DNA from: Caenorhabditis remanei
Lineage: Eukaryota; Nematoda; Chromadorea; Rhabditida; Rhabditidae
Direction: 5' to 3'
Assembly: GCF_010183535.1 (NCBI RefSeq)
Contig: NW_026526091.1
Span: 1-64,000 of the forward strand
Length of the DNA: 64,000 nucleotides
The notes beneath the pieces are model-generated. The model had not been told where the DNA came from, searched no databases, and saw only the letters and a list, made by a program, of their open reading frames with translations. Positions 1-11,355 of this stretch are shown in pieces. Position numbers and translations under genes: made by a program. How positions within the stretch are numbered: position 1 is the stretch's first letter; each line of letters begins with the position of its first letter.

Positions 1-1821
1 TCTCTGTGAAGAATTCCATGAAGATGACAAAAGGCGATTCCGTTGGTTGCGTCATGCAAGATCCAACTTGCATCCTTCTCACACAGAGCTCCTTCAGAGA
101 TCATTTTTTGCCTCAGGCTGTGGGACATTAGTTCCATGATCATGTGAATTTGAGCTGAAGTCGCAAACGTAGTAATTAGCGAAACGACGTTTTTATGCTG
201 CATCTCAGCCTGAATGAGAATTTCTCTCTCCACGATATGCCGGTCGGCCAAATCAGTCAACGTGTTGGGCAACACCTGAAATATGTCATTTGTTGACTTT
301 GTTACAAAAGTCTGAAATATCTCACTTTCATGGCAAACTTTTTGCCGGTTCGAACGGACTCCACCTGTTGAACATATCCAAATGATCCTCTTCCGAGCAT
401 TTTTACAATTTGAAAGTTATTGAGACTGAATTCCTTTCCCACAACTCCAACTTTTGGCTCGTTGAGTTCTTTGGCAATGTGGCGTTGATCCGCCGCCGCC
501 ACTTCTCCTTTTTTTGGCTTTTGCTGGTTTCGATTTCGTGTGTTCTTGTCTCGTATCTTCTCAAACTCTTTGTGGAGGTTATCCGATCTAAAAAATATAA
601 CTTGTGTTTATCAAAAAGAATATTTCTTTAAACTACCGAAAGTTGCAAATCTGTAGGTGTAGTTGGCCGTGCAAAGATCCAACGGCGATCTTGTTGTTGC
701 TAGATCGACTGAAACAATTCGGCCTCAAGGCCTTGTATCGGAGAACTGAATGGTTTTTGCTTTTCTCAATCTGGTCGACTGCCGAGAAGTTTATCTATAA
801 AAATTAAGTATATTAGAAGTTCTCAAAACAAAAATGAGTAATGAAAACTTACGTAATTGTATTGATTCCCATGAATTGCGAACAGAGGGGACTTATCATT
901 TCCCTCGAGAAAACCCAAGCACCAGTCTTCTCTGCTCGGGAACTCGTAACTGAAATCAGAGTGAAATTAAAATATACGTCTTGAAAAAAATTCCTCACCT
1001 GTATTCTACTTTTTTTAACTCCGAGCATTCGTTTTTTGTGTAAATTTTGTACGCATCACCAGGTGTTATGCAACACATTCTGTTGTTTACGAATGTCATC
1101 CTTCGAAGTTTTCCAATATTGCTGACTTGGTAGATTTGATTCTTCACAGTGCGAATATCGTAAACTCTCACAGCACCTCCTGGCGTTGTGACTGCGAATT
1201 CTTCACGTTTTTGGGTGAAAACAACATGGTCTCCAATCGGTGTGTTCTCCTGAAAACTGAACGTTATAATATCAAAAGGTAAGCGATATTTACAGAAAAA
1301 CTTTCCCAAAGTTTTTTTCAGATTTCTATCAAAGGCACATTTTTGCAATATTGAAGCGAAACTTACATCAATTAACAGAATGGACGCATTCGCGGTTCTC
1401 CAATCGACGAATTCCACACGTTTCTTTTTCGCATTGTTCTCATCGTTAGATACAACCAACACATTAGATTCTGTATCAAACTGCGACGATTCAAAGACCT
1501 CGAAATGTTCTGATGGTTTGTATGTTGACAGAGTTTTCAGTGAGTTTGTGACGTCAACAATCTCGACTGAGTTCTTCTTGACGGCAATGAGGTCTGAAAT
1601 CAATATATGTTTACCAGTTCATTAGTCCAAAGCTTACGTGAGTCGGCACCGTGAATTTTTACAACAAAGTCGTCCAAATCGAACAATTTTTTATGCACCA
1701 AGTCGTTTTCGACGTCGAACAAATCGATTCTTGAGTCATCTCGCAACGCAGCAATCAGTTGGTTGTCCTGAAGAAAAGCTGTCCCTAAAACTCCGCGTGT
1801 CAAATCTCGTTTTGAGGTCAT
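1..1821 (-). CDS. WD40-like/Ser-Thr protein kinase fusion gene (3' end outside window)
   Basis: Seven exons join in frame: 1821-1638, 1593-1367, 1249-999, 949-853, 794-637, 587-326, 275-1. The start ATG (1821-1819) lies 14 nt after a TTTTTTTCAG site, as in SL1-trans-spliced worm genes. The first ~330 residues look like a beta-propeller (repeated short beta-like blocks, WD-like DIRT, FVDWRT, KIAVGSLHGQLHL). From about residue 365 a kinase domain follows: glycine loop GRGSFGYV, catalytic lysine in FAMKVL, an EREILIQAEM helix, and HGILHRD of the catalytic loop at the window edge. Kinase subdomains resemble Aurora/AGC-type enzymes but are divergent. The exon 5-6 intron begins inside what would otherwise be an in-frame TAG, so without that splice the two halves would be separate genes. 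Reading phases agree at all six junctions. Substrate and role unknown. Confidence 0.8.
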
Positions 1822-2584
1822 TTTTGGTGAGTCTGAAAAAAATCGATGAATCTTTGGGAAATGTTTTTTAAATGTGAGGAACCGCGGAGAATAGAAAAAA
1901 AAGCCACAAAGAAATACGAGAACTGATACCTTCATGTGCATCTCAGCCTAAACAAATCCTTTTTGCATTATTATTTTTGCAAAAGTAGCTGAAGTGTCCA
2001 TTAAAACTCAAAAAACTTTGCTTTCCAACTTTCACAAAATTTTTCATGTTTTTCGATCATAAAACATTGACAACTCGCGATTAAGAGTTGAATGTTACAT
2101 GATAAACAAAATGTAGGCTTTTTTTAGTTAATTACAGTTGTTTCATAATCGAAAAACATAAGCAATTGAGTAAAATTTGGAAACCAAAGTCTTTTGAGAG
2201 AGAAAAAAAACCAAAAATATTTTTTCAAATTCCTGATTTGCAGTTGTAATAGTGTGGATAAATACAATACGCGTTTTTTCTCGCAATTTTCCACCAGTTT
2301 GGACTATTTGTTTAATGAGTTATGATGATTTAGCCAAGCATACCAATATGGACTTCTGGAGCTGTGGCACGATGCGGAGAAGCATTTCAACATTATGTAA
2401 GGGATCAGTAATCCCTAACGGATAGTTTCCCGCGGCCCCATTTAGTCATCCTCAGAATGGCCACTCACACCTCGTTCCCATATGACTCACATCCCGAATA
2501 CAGTCGTGGAAGTCTATTTCCAGACAAGTTACTTTCCCAACACATAACTTCTCAGGACCATGTCCCGTTGAAGAAGATTCGATC
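1822..2584. other. Intergenic region with a relic of a palindromic repeat
   Basis: AT-rich DNA with no convincing gene. The stretch 2315-2395 (GTTATGATGATTTAGCC through GGACTTCTGGAGCTGTGGCACGA) is a diverged copy of the arm of the palindromic element at 61598-62743, so that family is dispersed. From about 2483 the frame of the downstream helicase is already open. Confidence 0.5.
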
Positions 2585-5026
2585 TTGGAAAATCTCGAGA
2601 ATATCAGTTCCCAAAGTACAGTTTCTAACAAAGATGATTACACAGATTTCATTGATCCGATCATTCCAGAAGAACCTAGTTCTGTCAAAGATGTACCAAC
2701 TGTACTCGTGCAACGCTCCCACAATTCCGCGGTGCCGGAAGTCGAACAAGAGAGTATGGAAATAGACGAAGACGACACCATCGCAGAGCCTATTCCCATC
2801 GGGCTAACCCCACAAGCCGAACATCCGTTCACCGGCAACTACGAAGAGAGAAACGAAAAACTTCCCAAGAAACCAGCCAAAAAGATTGCAGCTTCAAAAT
2901 CTCTCACCGGAATTCAGAAGTTCCGAGAGGAAACACTTCGTCAGATGCTGGTCCCAACCGAGAAAACCAAAGGAACAAGTGGAGCCCCAAAAGAGGTTCT
3001 CAAAACCGTCAATACACCAAATCCAAATGGAGTCCTCTATGTCCTCCTTGAGTCTGCAGGAAACGGGACCCACATGATACCTCTTCACAAAGAAGTCGTA
3101 GCCAATGACCGTCCCGATCTCTTCATGATCCAGATGACCCAGAAGTCCACGGATACATTGAACGAAGGACCACCATGTATGCGAGATTTCTATCCCGGAG
3201 ACCTCGTTCACGTCTTCTCACTTCAACGCCGCCCAGACGCCACACTGGAAAACTTGAAAAAGGATTTCACAGCCCTTCTGGATCCAAAAGAGCACACGTT
3301 CTGGAACGTCAAAGAGTTCTGTTTGATTCACAGAAGCATTACTCCCAACCGACTTCTTTTGATCCAAGACGCCAACACCCACATGCGATCAGCAAGTTGC
3401 GTAGCCGCAGGGGTTAACCAACTGGTCCGAGCACCAGCTAACCTCCTGAAACGAGCTAATGTACCACGGAAAAACGGAATCTTAACATGGGCAACCATCT
3501 TCCATCCACCTTTCAACGCCGGACAATTGTTAAGAAGAATCCGGCCTGGGGACGGAAAACATTTTGTAACCCAGGAAACCGATTGTCAGCCAGTGGTAGC
3601 TCCATTCCCACCAGTCGTCACCGACTTGAGGACAGTCAACTCGGACGATGTTGACATAATCCGGGCCTGCCCCGAAATCTATACCAAGATGGAATTGAGC
3701 GACCCAGTCGCGTCAGAAGTCTTAATAACCACAGCCCACTTTGGCCTTTCTGCCGCCCTCGCCCTCGAGAACAAGGATCGCGACTACCGGACGTACGCGA
3801 CCAAAATCGACGCATCCAGAGAGATCAGAAGAGGAACAGTCGTCACCTTCGCTATCACGAAGCCAAGTGGCCCACCGTCACTCACGTCGTGGTCCAGAAA
3901 TGTATCGTTCAAGATGGAACTATCGGACGGAGTTCGCCTCGACATGGAAGTCGACAATGCCACAGAGGAGAGCAGCACCGTCGTCGTGACCGCCAGACCA
4001 GCTCACTCCAGAAGGAACCGAGTTCCGCGCTGCAACGAGCTCACCGGTCAAAACATTGTTGTTTTCCAACCTGTTGAAAACAACCTTCACCAGCTCCGAG
4101 CCATGCCCAAGTTCAAACAGTTCCAAAGAATAGATCATAACTCTCCAGCAATGCTCCTGGTACGTGCACTAGCCGGCGGATCTAAAATCCAGTCCGGGAA
4201 CCACACATACCAAAAGATTAAACGGGGGAACCTAGTTCTTTCCGACGAGCAATCTAACTATGCGTGCCTCCTGGTTAATCCTGAAGTCCCAGCAGTGCTT
4301 GCCAACTCACCCTTCGGAGTAGGTAAAACACTCATGATCGTAGCAGCAGCTCGACTCGCCGTGAAGAAGTCTCGTCAGTCAATGTCTCTCCAAGTCCTTA
4401 CCGGAACTACCAACGCATCCGCCGTTGCTATGGTTCAAACCTACTTGAACCAGGACAAAGAAAACTCGGCCCGAGCTGTTCGCCTCATCACCGAACCCAA
4501 TCGTGCTCGACAGATGGATCCACTCCACACGGAAATTGACTTCTCCGTCCTCTGGCCCAACGCGTTCCTGAACTTCCTGATCAAGACGGATAAGGAACTC
4601 TTGTCTGTCGAACAAGTTCCCAACACTCAGCTGGTCGTAGCCGCAGCAACCTGCCTGAAAAAGCACGGATTCCTCGAAGGAGTCATCTTCAAGCATCCCC
4701 AGCTAGGACAAATTGCAAGGAAACCCATCATTGAAGCAGACAACGAGGAATCTCCAGATCTTTTCTCAACCTTCCTGAGAATATACCGCCCTCGCATCGT
4801 CCTGGCCACTTCGGCAACGTTGGTCGAGCAATTCAAGAACGGGTCCTGGTCCCCGCTAGTGAAAAATGTCGAAACTGTGCAAATCGACGAAGCTTCGCAA
4901 ACTCCATGGTACTCCCTCCTCACCCTGGCCTCTATGAGCGACTATGAGCGTAATCTCCCGCACTTATCTCCTACTACTGATGACGAGATAAAAAAGAAAG
5001 GTTATCAGCACAGCTATGTCAAATGA
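2585..5026 (+). CDS. UPF1-like SF1 helicase, C-terminally truncated
   Basis: An 813-codon frame without introns. The listed first codon is TTG; the first in-frame ATG is at 2756, and a possible splice acceptor (CTATTTCCAG) lies upstream. The acidic, disordered N-terminus is followed by a large domain and then Walker A (SPFGVGKT, about residue 580) and Walker B/motif II DEASQTP (about residue 769). The DEAxQ form is typical of UPF1/DNA2-NAM7 helicases. Motif III and the whole second RecA domain, including the arginine finger, are absent: the frame ends in a low-complexity tail (DDEIKKKG) just before repeat DNA. Base use is clearly more GC-rich than the flanks. It may be a 3'-truncated gene copy or carry unseen 3' exons. 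As written it should not unwind nucleic acid. Confidence 0.6.
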   Translation: MENLENISSQSTVSNKDDYTDFIDPIIPEEPSSVKDVPTVLVQRSHNSAVPEVEQESMEIDEDDTIAEPIPIGLTPQAEHPFTGNYEERNEKLPKKPAKKIAASKSLTGIQKFREETLRQMLVPTEKTKGTSGAPKEVLKTVNTPNPNGVLYVLLESAGNGTHMIPLHKEVVANDRPDLFMIQMTQKSTDTLNEGPPCMRDFYPGDLVHVFSLQRRPDATLENLKKDFTALLDPKEHTFWNVKEFCLIHRSITPNRLLLIQDANTHMRSASCVAAGVNQLVRAPANLLKRANVPRKNGILTWATIFHPPFNAGQLLRRIRPGDGKHFVTQETDCQPVVAPFPPVVTDLRTVNSDDVDIIRACPEIYTKMELSDPVASEVLITTAHFGLSAALALENKDRDYRTYATKIDASREIRRGTVVTFAITKPSGPPSLTSWSRNVSFKMELSDGVRLDMEVDNATEESSTVVVTARPAHSRRNRVPRCNELTGQNIVVFQPVENNLHQLRAMPKFKQFQRIDHNSPAMLLVRALAGGSKIQSGNHTYQKIKRGNLVLSDEQSNYACLLVNPEVPAVLANSPFGVGKTLMIVAAARLAVKKSRQSMSLQVLTGTTNASAVAMVQTYLNQDKENSARAVRLITEPNRARQMDPLHTEIDFSVLWPNAFLNFLIKTDKELLSVEQVPNTQLVVAAATCLKKHGFLEGVIFKHPQLGQIARKPIIEADNEESPDLFSTFLRIYRPRIVLATSATLVEQFKNGSWSPLVKNVETVQIDEASQTPWYSLLTLASMSDYERNLPHLSPTTDDEIKKKGYQHSYVK

Positions 5027-5124
5027 AAACAGAAACAGAGAGCTCAAAAAAAGAGGACTGCTCGGTGAAGGAGTGAAAGGAACAGCTGGCTGTATTCCCA
5101 TGCTGAATACTTGAAATACCATTG

Positions 5125-5745
5125 GTATGAAACGGGAAGTGGATGAGATTTCAGCGGCCGGTTATTTATAATTGGGCCGAAATTATCGCGCATTGAAACA
5201 GAGTCAATCAGCGCATTGTGCTCAAAAAATGCGTGTTTCAGTCTTTTGGCAGACCGGTAGAAGGAAAAAGCGAGACAAGAAACTCGTTTGCGGTATTTTT
5301 GAGGCAGAAACCGCGACTCGACTCCTGAAGAATGTTCAAACCAGATCGTGGCAAACCTTACTCCTAGCACTGCTGCCCCACAAAACTCACGCAAAAAGAA
5401 ACAGGTTTGTTTGGCCACAAAATCTCAGAAACCGATTCAAGTTAAGACATCTAAAAATCTACATAGTTGTGCCAGCAAAAAATTTGGGGATGTTTCATTT
5501 CTACGCGGGAAACTTGTTTTTGAGATGATAGAAAACATATTTTTTGAAGATAAAAATACAAAGTGGCGCATATATAAAACGGGAGGTGGACTAGTTTTCA
5601 GCCGCCGGCCATTTACTGAGTGGGACGAAATCGCAATTTAGTGCATTGAAATAGAGGAAATGAACGCATCGTGCTCAAAAAATGCGCGGTTCAATATTTT
5701 GGCAGAGCGGAAGAAGAAAAAAAGGGGCAAGAGAATAAAAAAAGG
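5125..5745. repeat. Duplicated ~165-bp interspersed repeat
   Basis: Two diverged direct copies lie at about 5125-5295 and 5573-5745. Both contain AAACGGGA(A/G)GTGGA, a CAGC(C)GCCGGYYATTTA-like block, GGGxCGAAAT, GTGCTCAAAAAATGCG and TTTTGGCAGA. Between them is AT-rich DNA with no gene. The copies begin ~100 bp after the truncated helicase frame. Confidence 0.6.
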
Positions 5746-5885
5746 AATGAATGAGGCCGGGACCATTGAGGGCAATTGACAATGCGCAGGCGTGGTCCGC
5801 AATAACGCGTTGCGGTGTCTGCAGAATCTGCGAACTACACATACACTGTTCACTGCACTGTACACTGCGAACTGCAGAGGAAACC

Positions 5886-7210
5886 AATTTCAACTGTAAA
5901 TGGCATTGAGAAAAGGATTAGGATGTGTCCCGACAGGGTGGTAGGGGGCTCAAAATATCAACCTAATACTACTGACTCGGTGTTTCTTGACTGTGTGAAA
6001 GGGTAGAACCCAGACTATGTCTGGCTCCTTCCTTTTCTCTAACCCCTCTTCTCTAAGCGTCCCAACACTAAGAGGAAGAGACGGAAAAGACTGGCTCCGC
6101 CCTTTCCCATGGGGAGAGCGCGGCGCCCTTCTTTAGTTAGTGTAGCTGGATCCTCGCCAAGGCTCGTCACCTAGCTTGGGGTGAGACCCCGTCCTACTGT
6201 AACTCAGCAGGACTGGGCCTCACGAGGATCCTTAGGCTCCTATATGTACTACTCGAACTTTATTCATTATATATTATTACTCACTTATATTGTTCTCTTA
6301 TATAATCTCTATATATAAACTTATATATACATGCACATATAATCAACACTACTCCACTTTATATAAGCCCGAGGAATCAGGTGAAGGTTGAGCATTCAGA
6401 AGGGGTTCTGGAGCGATCCCCCTTCACATGGAGGTCCCACCAATCTTTTCTTTACTCTTCCTATCGGAAGGAGATACTAATATTCATACTATTCTACTGT
6501 GAACTAATATTTTACTACACCAACTGGAAACTCGTGTCGCTATCGGAGTTCAAATGGAAGTTCAAGTAGGTCTCATCGACTTTCTAGGAGTATGGTTCGA
6601 AACATATTCCAAGAAAGGTCCATCAGCTATGGTGAGACAAAGGTATGCGAATTAGAGGAGGACGATATCAACCGTCCTAACTCCCTTTTAATCCTGAAAC
6701 AGTGGCTTAGGAGTACTTTCGGTAGCTCCAGTTTATGATCAGGAAATATAGTTATTATGTGTGTATCTATTGGAAAATCATATTATATGGGAAAGAAGTA
6801 TAGTGAAGTACATTCTTTAAAATCTCTCGTTAAAATCTCTCGTTAAAATCTCTCGTTATAATCTCTCTATAAAATCTCTCTATAAAATCTCTCTAAATTA
6901 AATCTGTCATTAAAAATCTCGTTTCTTATCTTTACTAATAATATTCAACAGATCCGTCTGTGCGTTTATTTGTCGCCGATCATAACTCCGTCCGTAATGG
7001 ACCGATTTCTATGAAACCTAGATAGATAGATAGGAAATTGCGCTTAGATGATGCCCAAACTTGTCTTTTTTCAAAAGTATAAAATTTGACGTCTTCTGGA
7101 GACGATGTCGATTTCAACAGTAAAAAGCGTTGAGAAAAGGTGTGTCCCGGCAGGGTAGTAGAAAGCTCAAAATATCAACCTAATACTTCTGACTCGGTGT
7201 TTCTTAACTG
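5886..7210. repeat. Pair of ~105-bp direct repeats about 1.2 kb apart
   Basis: Copies at about 5886-5995 and 7107-7206 share TTGAGAAAAGG, TGTGTCCCG(A/G)CAGGGT, CTCAAAATATCAACCTAATAC and CTGACTCGGTGTTTCTT. The ~1.1 kb between holds a moderately GC-rich block (6000-6240: GGATCCTCGCCAAGGCTCGTC and nearby), then AT-rich DNA. No ORF is recognisable. The arrangement could be remnants of terminal direct repeats around a non-autonomous element, or two insertions of one repeat. Confidence 0.45.
6816..6900. repeat. 13-bp tandem repeat (AAAATCTCTCGTT-type)
   Basis: About six to seven tandem copies of a 12-13 bp unit, first TTAAAATCTCTCG then TATAAAATCTCTC. Microsatellite-like; no coding potential. Confidence 0.75.
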
Positions 7211-8600
7211 CACTCTCGAGAGTGCCCCGGCCGCTCGTATTTGGTGTAGCGGTCTACACAGATGACTCCCACGCACACGGTGGTGAGTTCGTTCCCTCCA
7301 GGTCGGAAACCTTTTTTGGTTTTTTGTTTTGAAAAGAACATAGACAGCCAGTATATGAAAGTTGTGTATAACTTCTTTACAGTAAAGATTTTGTAGATCA
7401 AAAGGGTCAAGTGATTTTCTGCACCAATCTTTTGTCACTGTTCCCACCGCTACGATTCTATCATAATGGGTGATTGAGTTGCAACGGTGTTCAAAAATTA
7501 GAATCCCACAAAAACCGTGTCAGAAGCTGATGGCAGTTTACAATGAGAGTTTTGTCCGCAGCTTCATATCAAAGACTCAATAAAATACTGTAGCATGGAA
7601 TGTACTTCATTTGCCCCTCCCCCCCTAAAGTTTCGGGGTGCAAATTTATAGAGAATTCTCAAGGCACACGGAAAGTCAATCCCATTCTTAGAAATTCGGA
7701 TTTCCTATTCTCTTCTTCTAAAAATGTACTTAGATGGAATGTACTTCATTTGTCCCCCCCCCCCTAAAGTTTCGATTCTTTTTGTTCATCCGATGAGTTT
7801 TGCGAAGAGCCACAATGGGTTTTTCTGTGACGTGACCTGGTTTTTGAAAAATCGAGATTTTTCAAAAAAAAACGGTTTTTTTCGAAATTTTTTTAAAATC
7901 AATTTTTTTCACTGTCTAGATGTATTATTGAAAAAAAGGGATGATATCATAAATGTAGCAAATTTTAAGGGCTTTCAGAATAAAAATTAAAATTGTAAAA
8001 AAAAAACTTTTTTTGAATGTGAAATTTTTAAAAAACTGACACCAACTCAAATTTTCGAAAATTTCAAACCGTTCTAAAAAAATTTAACGAAATCATTCAT
8101 TTTTTTCCCGTTAGGGGTAAAACGTGCAAAACGTGTAAATTATTGTTGTGCAAAAAAATTAGGGGGGTACCTCTCACTCCCGGAATCCGGAGAGCGCTTT
8201 GTAGACCTTTGAATGATGCGCTAGCTAGACAACAGTAACAAGTGATTCAATTAGCATCTTTATTGATGGCTTGTCAACGGTCAAGGGTTACAATGTAAGT
8301 TGAGCGGTGATCCGTGAATCACTACTCGCGGCGGCCACAAAAGGAAGAAGTGAGGGTTAAAGGTGAGAAAGGGCGAGAGGGGATGAGTAATGAGAGACGC
8401 AGAGAGCGCGGCGAGACCCGCTCAGATTACTGTCGCACTCGTTTCTTGTGTGTGTCGATTTACGCTCCTCGTCGAGAGAGATGATGACGTGTGGAGACGC
8501 AAAGACACAATTGGCGGCAGTTTGAATTGGAGTTGTTGTTGTTGGTGTTCCGTATTGAGCTTGTCTGAGCGAGTTGGTGACCGTGTCCCTATGAGTCGTG
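7211..8600. repeat. Repeat-rich gene-free region with CATGGAATG-family copies
   Basis: Two short copies of the same sequence, starting at 7594 (CATGGAATGTACTTCATTTG) and 7735, each run into a C tract and CTAAAGTTTCG. The second is followed by sequence (7770-7850, TTTTCTGTGACGTGACCTGG) that matches the copy at 38243-38500 and distantly the foldback at 31935-33538. The rest is poly-A/T rich. From 8200 the base composition rises, without a recognisable gene. Confidence 0.5.
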
Positions 8601-9430
8601 TCACTAGCGTAATATGATGGAGCTAGGGATGCGACACTGGGGGGAGGGGGTAGAATGAACTACTTTTCCAGATTGACATGATGGGAAAGTAGTTGTACAC
8701 CATTCCAGACGTTGATCTCTGTGATGACATCTCATCCTCCTTCGAGTTGTGACTTCCTCACTTTGCTTGTCTTGGTCTTTGACTCCAGTTGGTGTCCTTT
8801 GACTTTGTTGGCTTGTAAGATGTGGATGGCAACCATTTCTCACGGTCGCGCTTCTCCTGAGCAGAATATACTATCCTTCACAGACGAATAGTTCTTCCAC
8901 ACCTGACGACTTCTCACTGTCAGGCATAACTTGAGAACCAAGTTCTTCAGGCTTTGGTTTCGATCGATGAGACTTCGATCTCAACCTTCTGAGAGGAAGG
9001 GCCTGGTCCTTTTCCTGCTGTCGATCCGGGGGCAGACTTTCAGCTTGTCCTCCTGGTCGTTGTTCTGACATACGGGTAGTTTTAGCACCTCTGGACTTTG
9101 AACAACTGTTGACTGTCCTGATGGTGTCCGGTGTTACTGACATATCTGCTGAGCTGGTTCTTCGATTGCTCTCGAACCTTCTGGCAGATTTCTCCTTGGT
9201 CTTCGTACCTCAACTTTCGCTGAGTTCCGACTGCTTGTCCTTCTTGACTGACGATCCTTGTCTTCTTCGATCCTTTGACTAATGTCTTGAATTCTTGCGC
9301 TGGTCCTTGAATGAATAAGATTGATGAAGATAGTTGAACAATTGTATACTCGATTATAATAATTCTATTAATTTTATTTACTTTCTTATTATTATTATCG
9401 TGTATTCTTTTTTTTTCCTTTTCCTCCATC
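8600..9430 (-). other. Unrecognised open region, possibly a decayed retroelement tail
   Basis: On the minus strand several overlapping frames stay open for 70-115 codons and give Arg/Lys/Gln/Ser-rich peptides (for example RLRSKSHRSKPKPEEL). None shows a recognisable domain. A GGGGGGAGGGGG purine run at 8640-8651 on the plus strand looks like a polypurine tract of the kind that precedes a 3' LTR, but no LTR pair was found. I do not assign a gene. Confidence 0.25.
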
Positions 9431-9948
9431 TACATTCCAATCATTCTTATATTGTTATCTCATATATCTGTAGCTTCTCCAGCCCAAGCTCTCTATGCTT
9501 GTGTGGGAGAGGCCACAGGTATATAACTTTGTCATGGACAGATGCTGGGACTCCAGAACTGTCTACACTATTTCTTCCTCACCCACGCTCTACATTACGA
9601 CATCTTGATCTTTCCTATCACTAGCTCTCCCAAGCTTGTGTGAGGGAAGATGAAGATGTAACTCTTGTCCTGGACAGATGCTGCAACTCCAGCACTGTCC
9701 ACACTCTCTAATAGTTATGACACATAACATTTTTGCTTTGTCTGTAGTCCCGCCCCCCGACAGACAGAGCCCCCTTCTTTTTCTTCCCTTCCATCATTTC
9801 ATTGTTCTGAGACCGTCGGGTTAAGACGGTCTCTTCTTTTTTCTCTCCCTTTTATTTATTTTCCTTATTTTTTATGTTCTCCATTGGTTTTATCCCCTCT
9901 ATTGTTATATCTTTTCTTTATTGTTACTTATTGTTAAGTTCCTATATA

Positions 9949-11236
9949 CAGGGTGCGCCATAAATAGTGATATGAATGTTTGGGTCAGCCCTGGTTCAGC
10001 CACAGAACTCCAGGCGCATCCAAATATATGTTATGTTATCAGTTTTTATCTGGTTTTCCAGTTTTTGAAGTAACAAATAATGATTTTCATTTTTACGGTG
10101 GTGGCAGCATTTTTTCTACAGCTAGCTCCACCATCGACTGTATCAGTGTGTGTGAATTGCTTTTTTGTGAGTTTCAAGTAGGTGAGAGCACCGCAAATGC
10201 AGGTCTTTAGAAAAATAAAACGTAGGGAATGCATTGTCATATTCAAGACCTTCTTGAAAAATATATTTATAGTATTTGTTCCGGCTCCGCCCTGGACAAA
10301 TTCCGGCAAATAGAGGATCAGGTCTGATTTGGACCGGAGCGTGACAAAAGTACTCTATAGCTTTGAAATTCCAACCAAAATAGTTGAATGAGATATGAAA
10401 TTAAATCTGAATATTTTCTTATTGTGTTATCAAAAAATCACTGTTCTAGTTTAAAAACTCAGGATTTTATGAACGTTGATAGCTCATGAGTTCCTCCTAG
10501 GCACGCACAAAATCTCTCATCCGATCCCCGTGTTTACTCATAAAAGTAGCTAACCATAAAAATTGACCAGAACATTAAAACCAAACCGAATGTTGCAGAA
10601 CACTCGTGGACATTCTGTTAGAACAGAAAATTTCTCGATGAGACTTGAGATCCACCTTCAGTCCCTGTTTTAGTCCGAGGCTCCCCGTTTGCAACACTTT
10701 TCACTTTTTGGTCCATCCAGGAACCAAAATTAATCCGAAACCCTATTCCACTCCTGAAAATAATTGCAAGACCTGTTTTCATCTTGAAAATCATTTCTGG
10801 AGATTATAGAAAGTCGAAGCGATGGTCCACCGCTCCAAGACGACCTAACAGTCATTCAGAGACGATTTTTCGGAGTTCACCTGGCTGTCGAAATAGGTGC
10901 CTATCTTGCCAAAACGCGATTTTATCAAATTTTCAAAGTAGGAATATCAGACCCAGAGAGTTTCTTGACAAAAAAATTTTGGTTTGAATTCTCTGAATTG
11001 TTTTCTGTATAAGTTATGGGACGCTGAAGTCGTCAACTACCTCCGTGCCTAGGTCGTATCTATCCGAAGAGATTGAGAGCTGTAATTAAGGAGGAAGGAG
11101 AGCGGGCCAAAAATCATCATTGAATATTTTTTCTGTACCGAATGAATAAATTTCTGTTAAAAGGAAAAGATGTTTTTATGTTTTTGAGAAAAGTTATAAC
11201 GTTTTTTGCGTATATCACTATTTATGGCGCACCCTG
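9949..11236 (+). mobile_element. Tc1/mariner-like DNA transposon, degenerate
   Basis: Perfect terminal inverted repeats of about 25 bp: CAGGGTGCGCCATAAATAGT at the left end and its complement ending at 11236. TA dinucleotides flank both sides (9947-9948, 11237-11238), the standard target duplication of this superfamily. Total length 1288 bp fits a full-size element. The interior no longer has a long ORF; on the plus strand near 11057-11126 a peptide resembling a transposase C-terminus (LRAVIKEEGERAKNHH then stop) survives in broken frames. It sits 4 nt upstream of the SL1 sequence at 11241. Confidence 0.85.
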
Positions 11237-11240
11237 TAAA

Positions 11241-11262
11241 GGTTTAATTACCCAAGTTTGAG
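11241..11262 (+). other. Exact SL1 spliced-leader sequence upstream of a BEL element
   Basis: All 22 nt match the SL1 leader (GGTTTAAT...AAGTTTGAG) and are followed by GTA, as in the SL1 RNA gene. The match stops there: the SL RNA body, its Sm site and stems are absent, so this is not a complete SL1 RNA gene. The 79 nt that follow lead to a retroviral-type primer site and the BEL polyprotein. It could be the 5' end of a trans-spliced retroelement cDNA or a fragment of an SL1 gene used as an insertion target. Confidence 0.85.
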
Positions 11263-11341
11263 GTACCACCACCAAAAGCATTCTACCACACACCGACGCC
11301 TAAGATATTCCTGAGGATAACCGAAGGAATATTTTAATTTA

Positions 11342-11355
11342 TGGTGCATCGACCG
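11342..11355 (+). promoter_or_regulatory. Putative tRNA-Gly primer binding site of the BEL element
   Basis: TGGTGCATCGACCG is complementary, with one mismatch, to the 3' end of eukaryotic tRNA-Gly (as I recall it, ...CGGCCGATGCACCA). It lies 15 nt upstream of the gag-pol ATG, where an LTR retrotransposon PBS is expected, and would mark the end of the 5' LTR at 11341. Confidence 0.55.

Noticed and set aside
587..637. Two-gene operon (propeller gene then kinase gene with an SL2 site at 588)
   Set aside because: The downstream exon has no in-frame ATG before the kinase domain, and cis-splicing keeps phase exactly, so one fused gene is the simpler reading.
604..807. Plus-strand frame opposite the kinase gene
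   Set aside because: It is the complement of exon 5 and an intron of the minus-strand gene.
11241..11340. A complete SL1 RNA gene
   Set aside because: Only the leader matches; the following ~80 nt lack the known SL1 RNA body and Sm-binding site.
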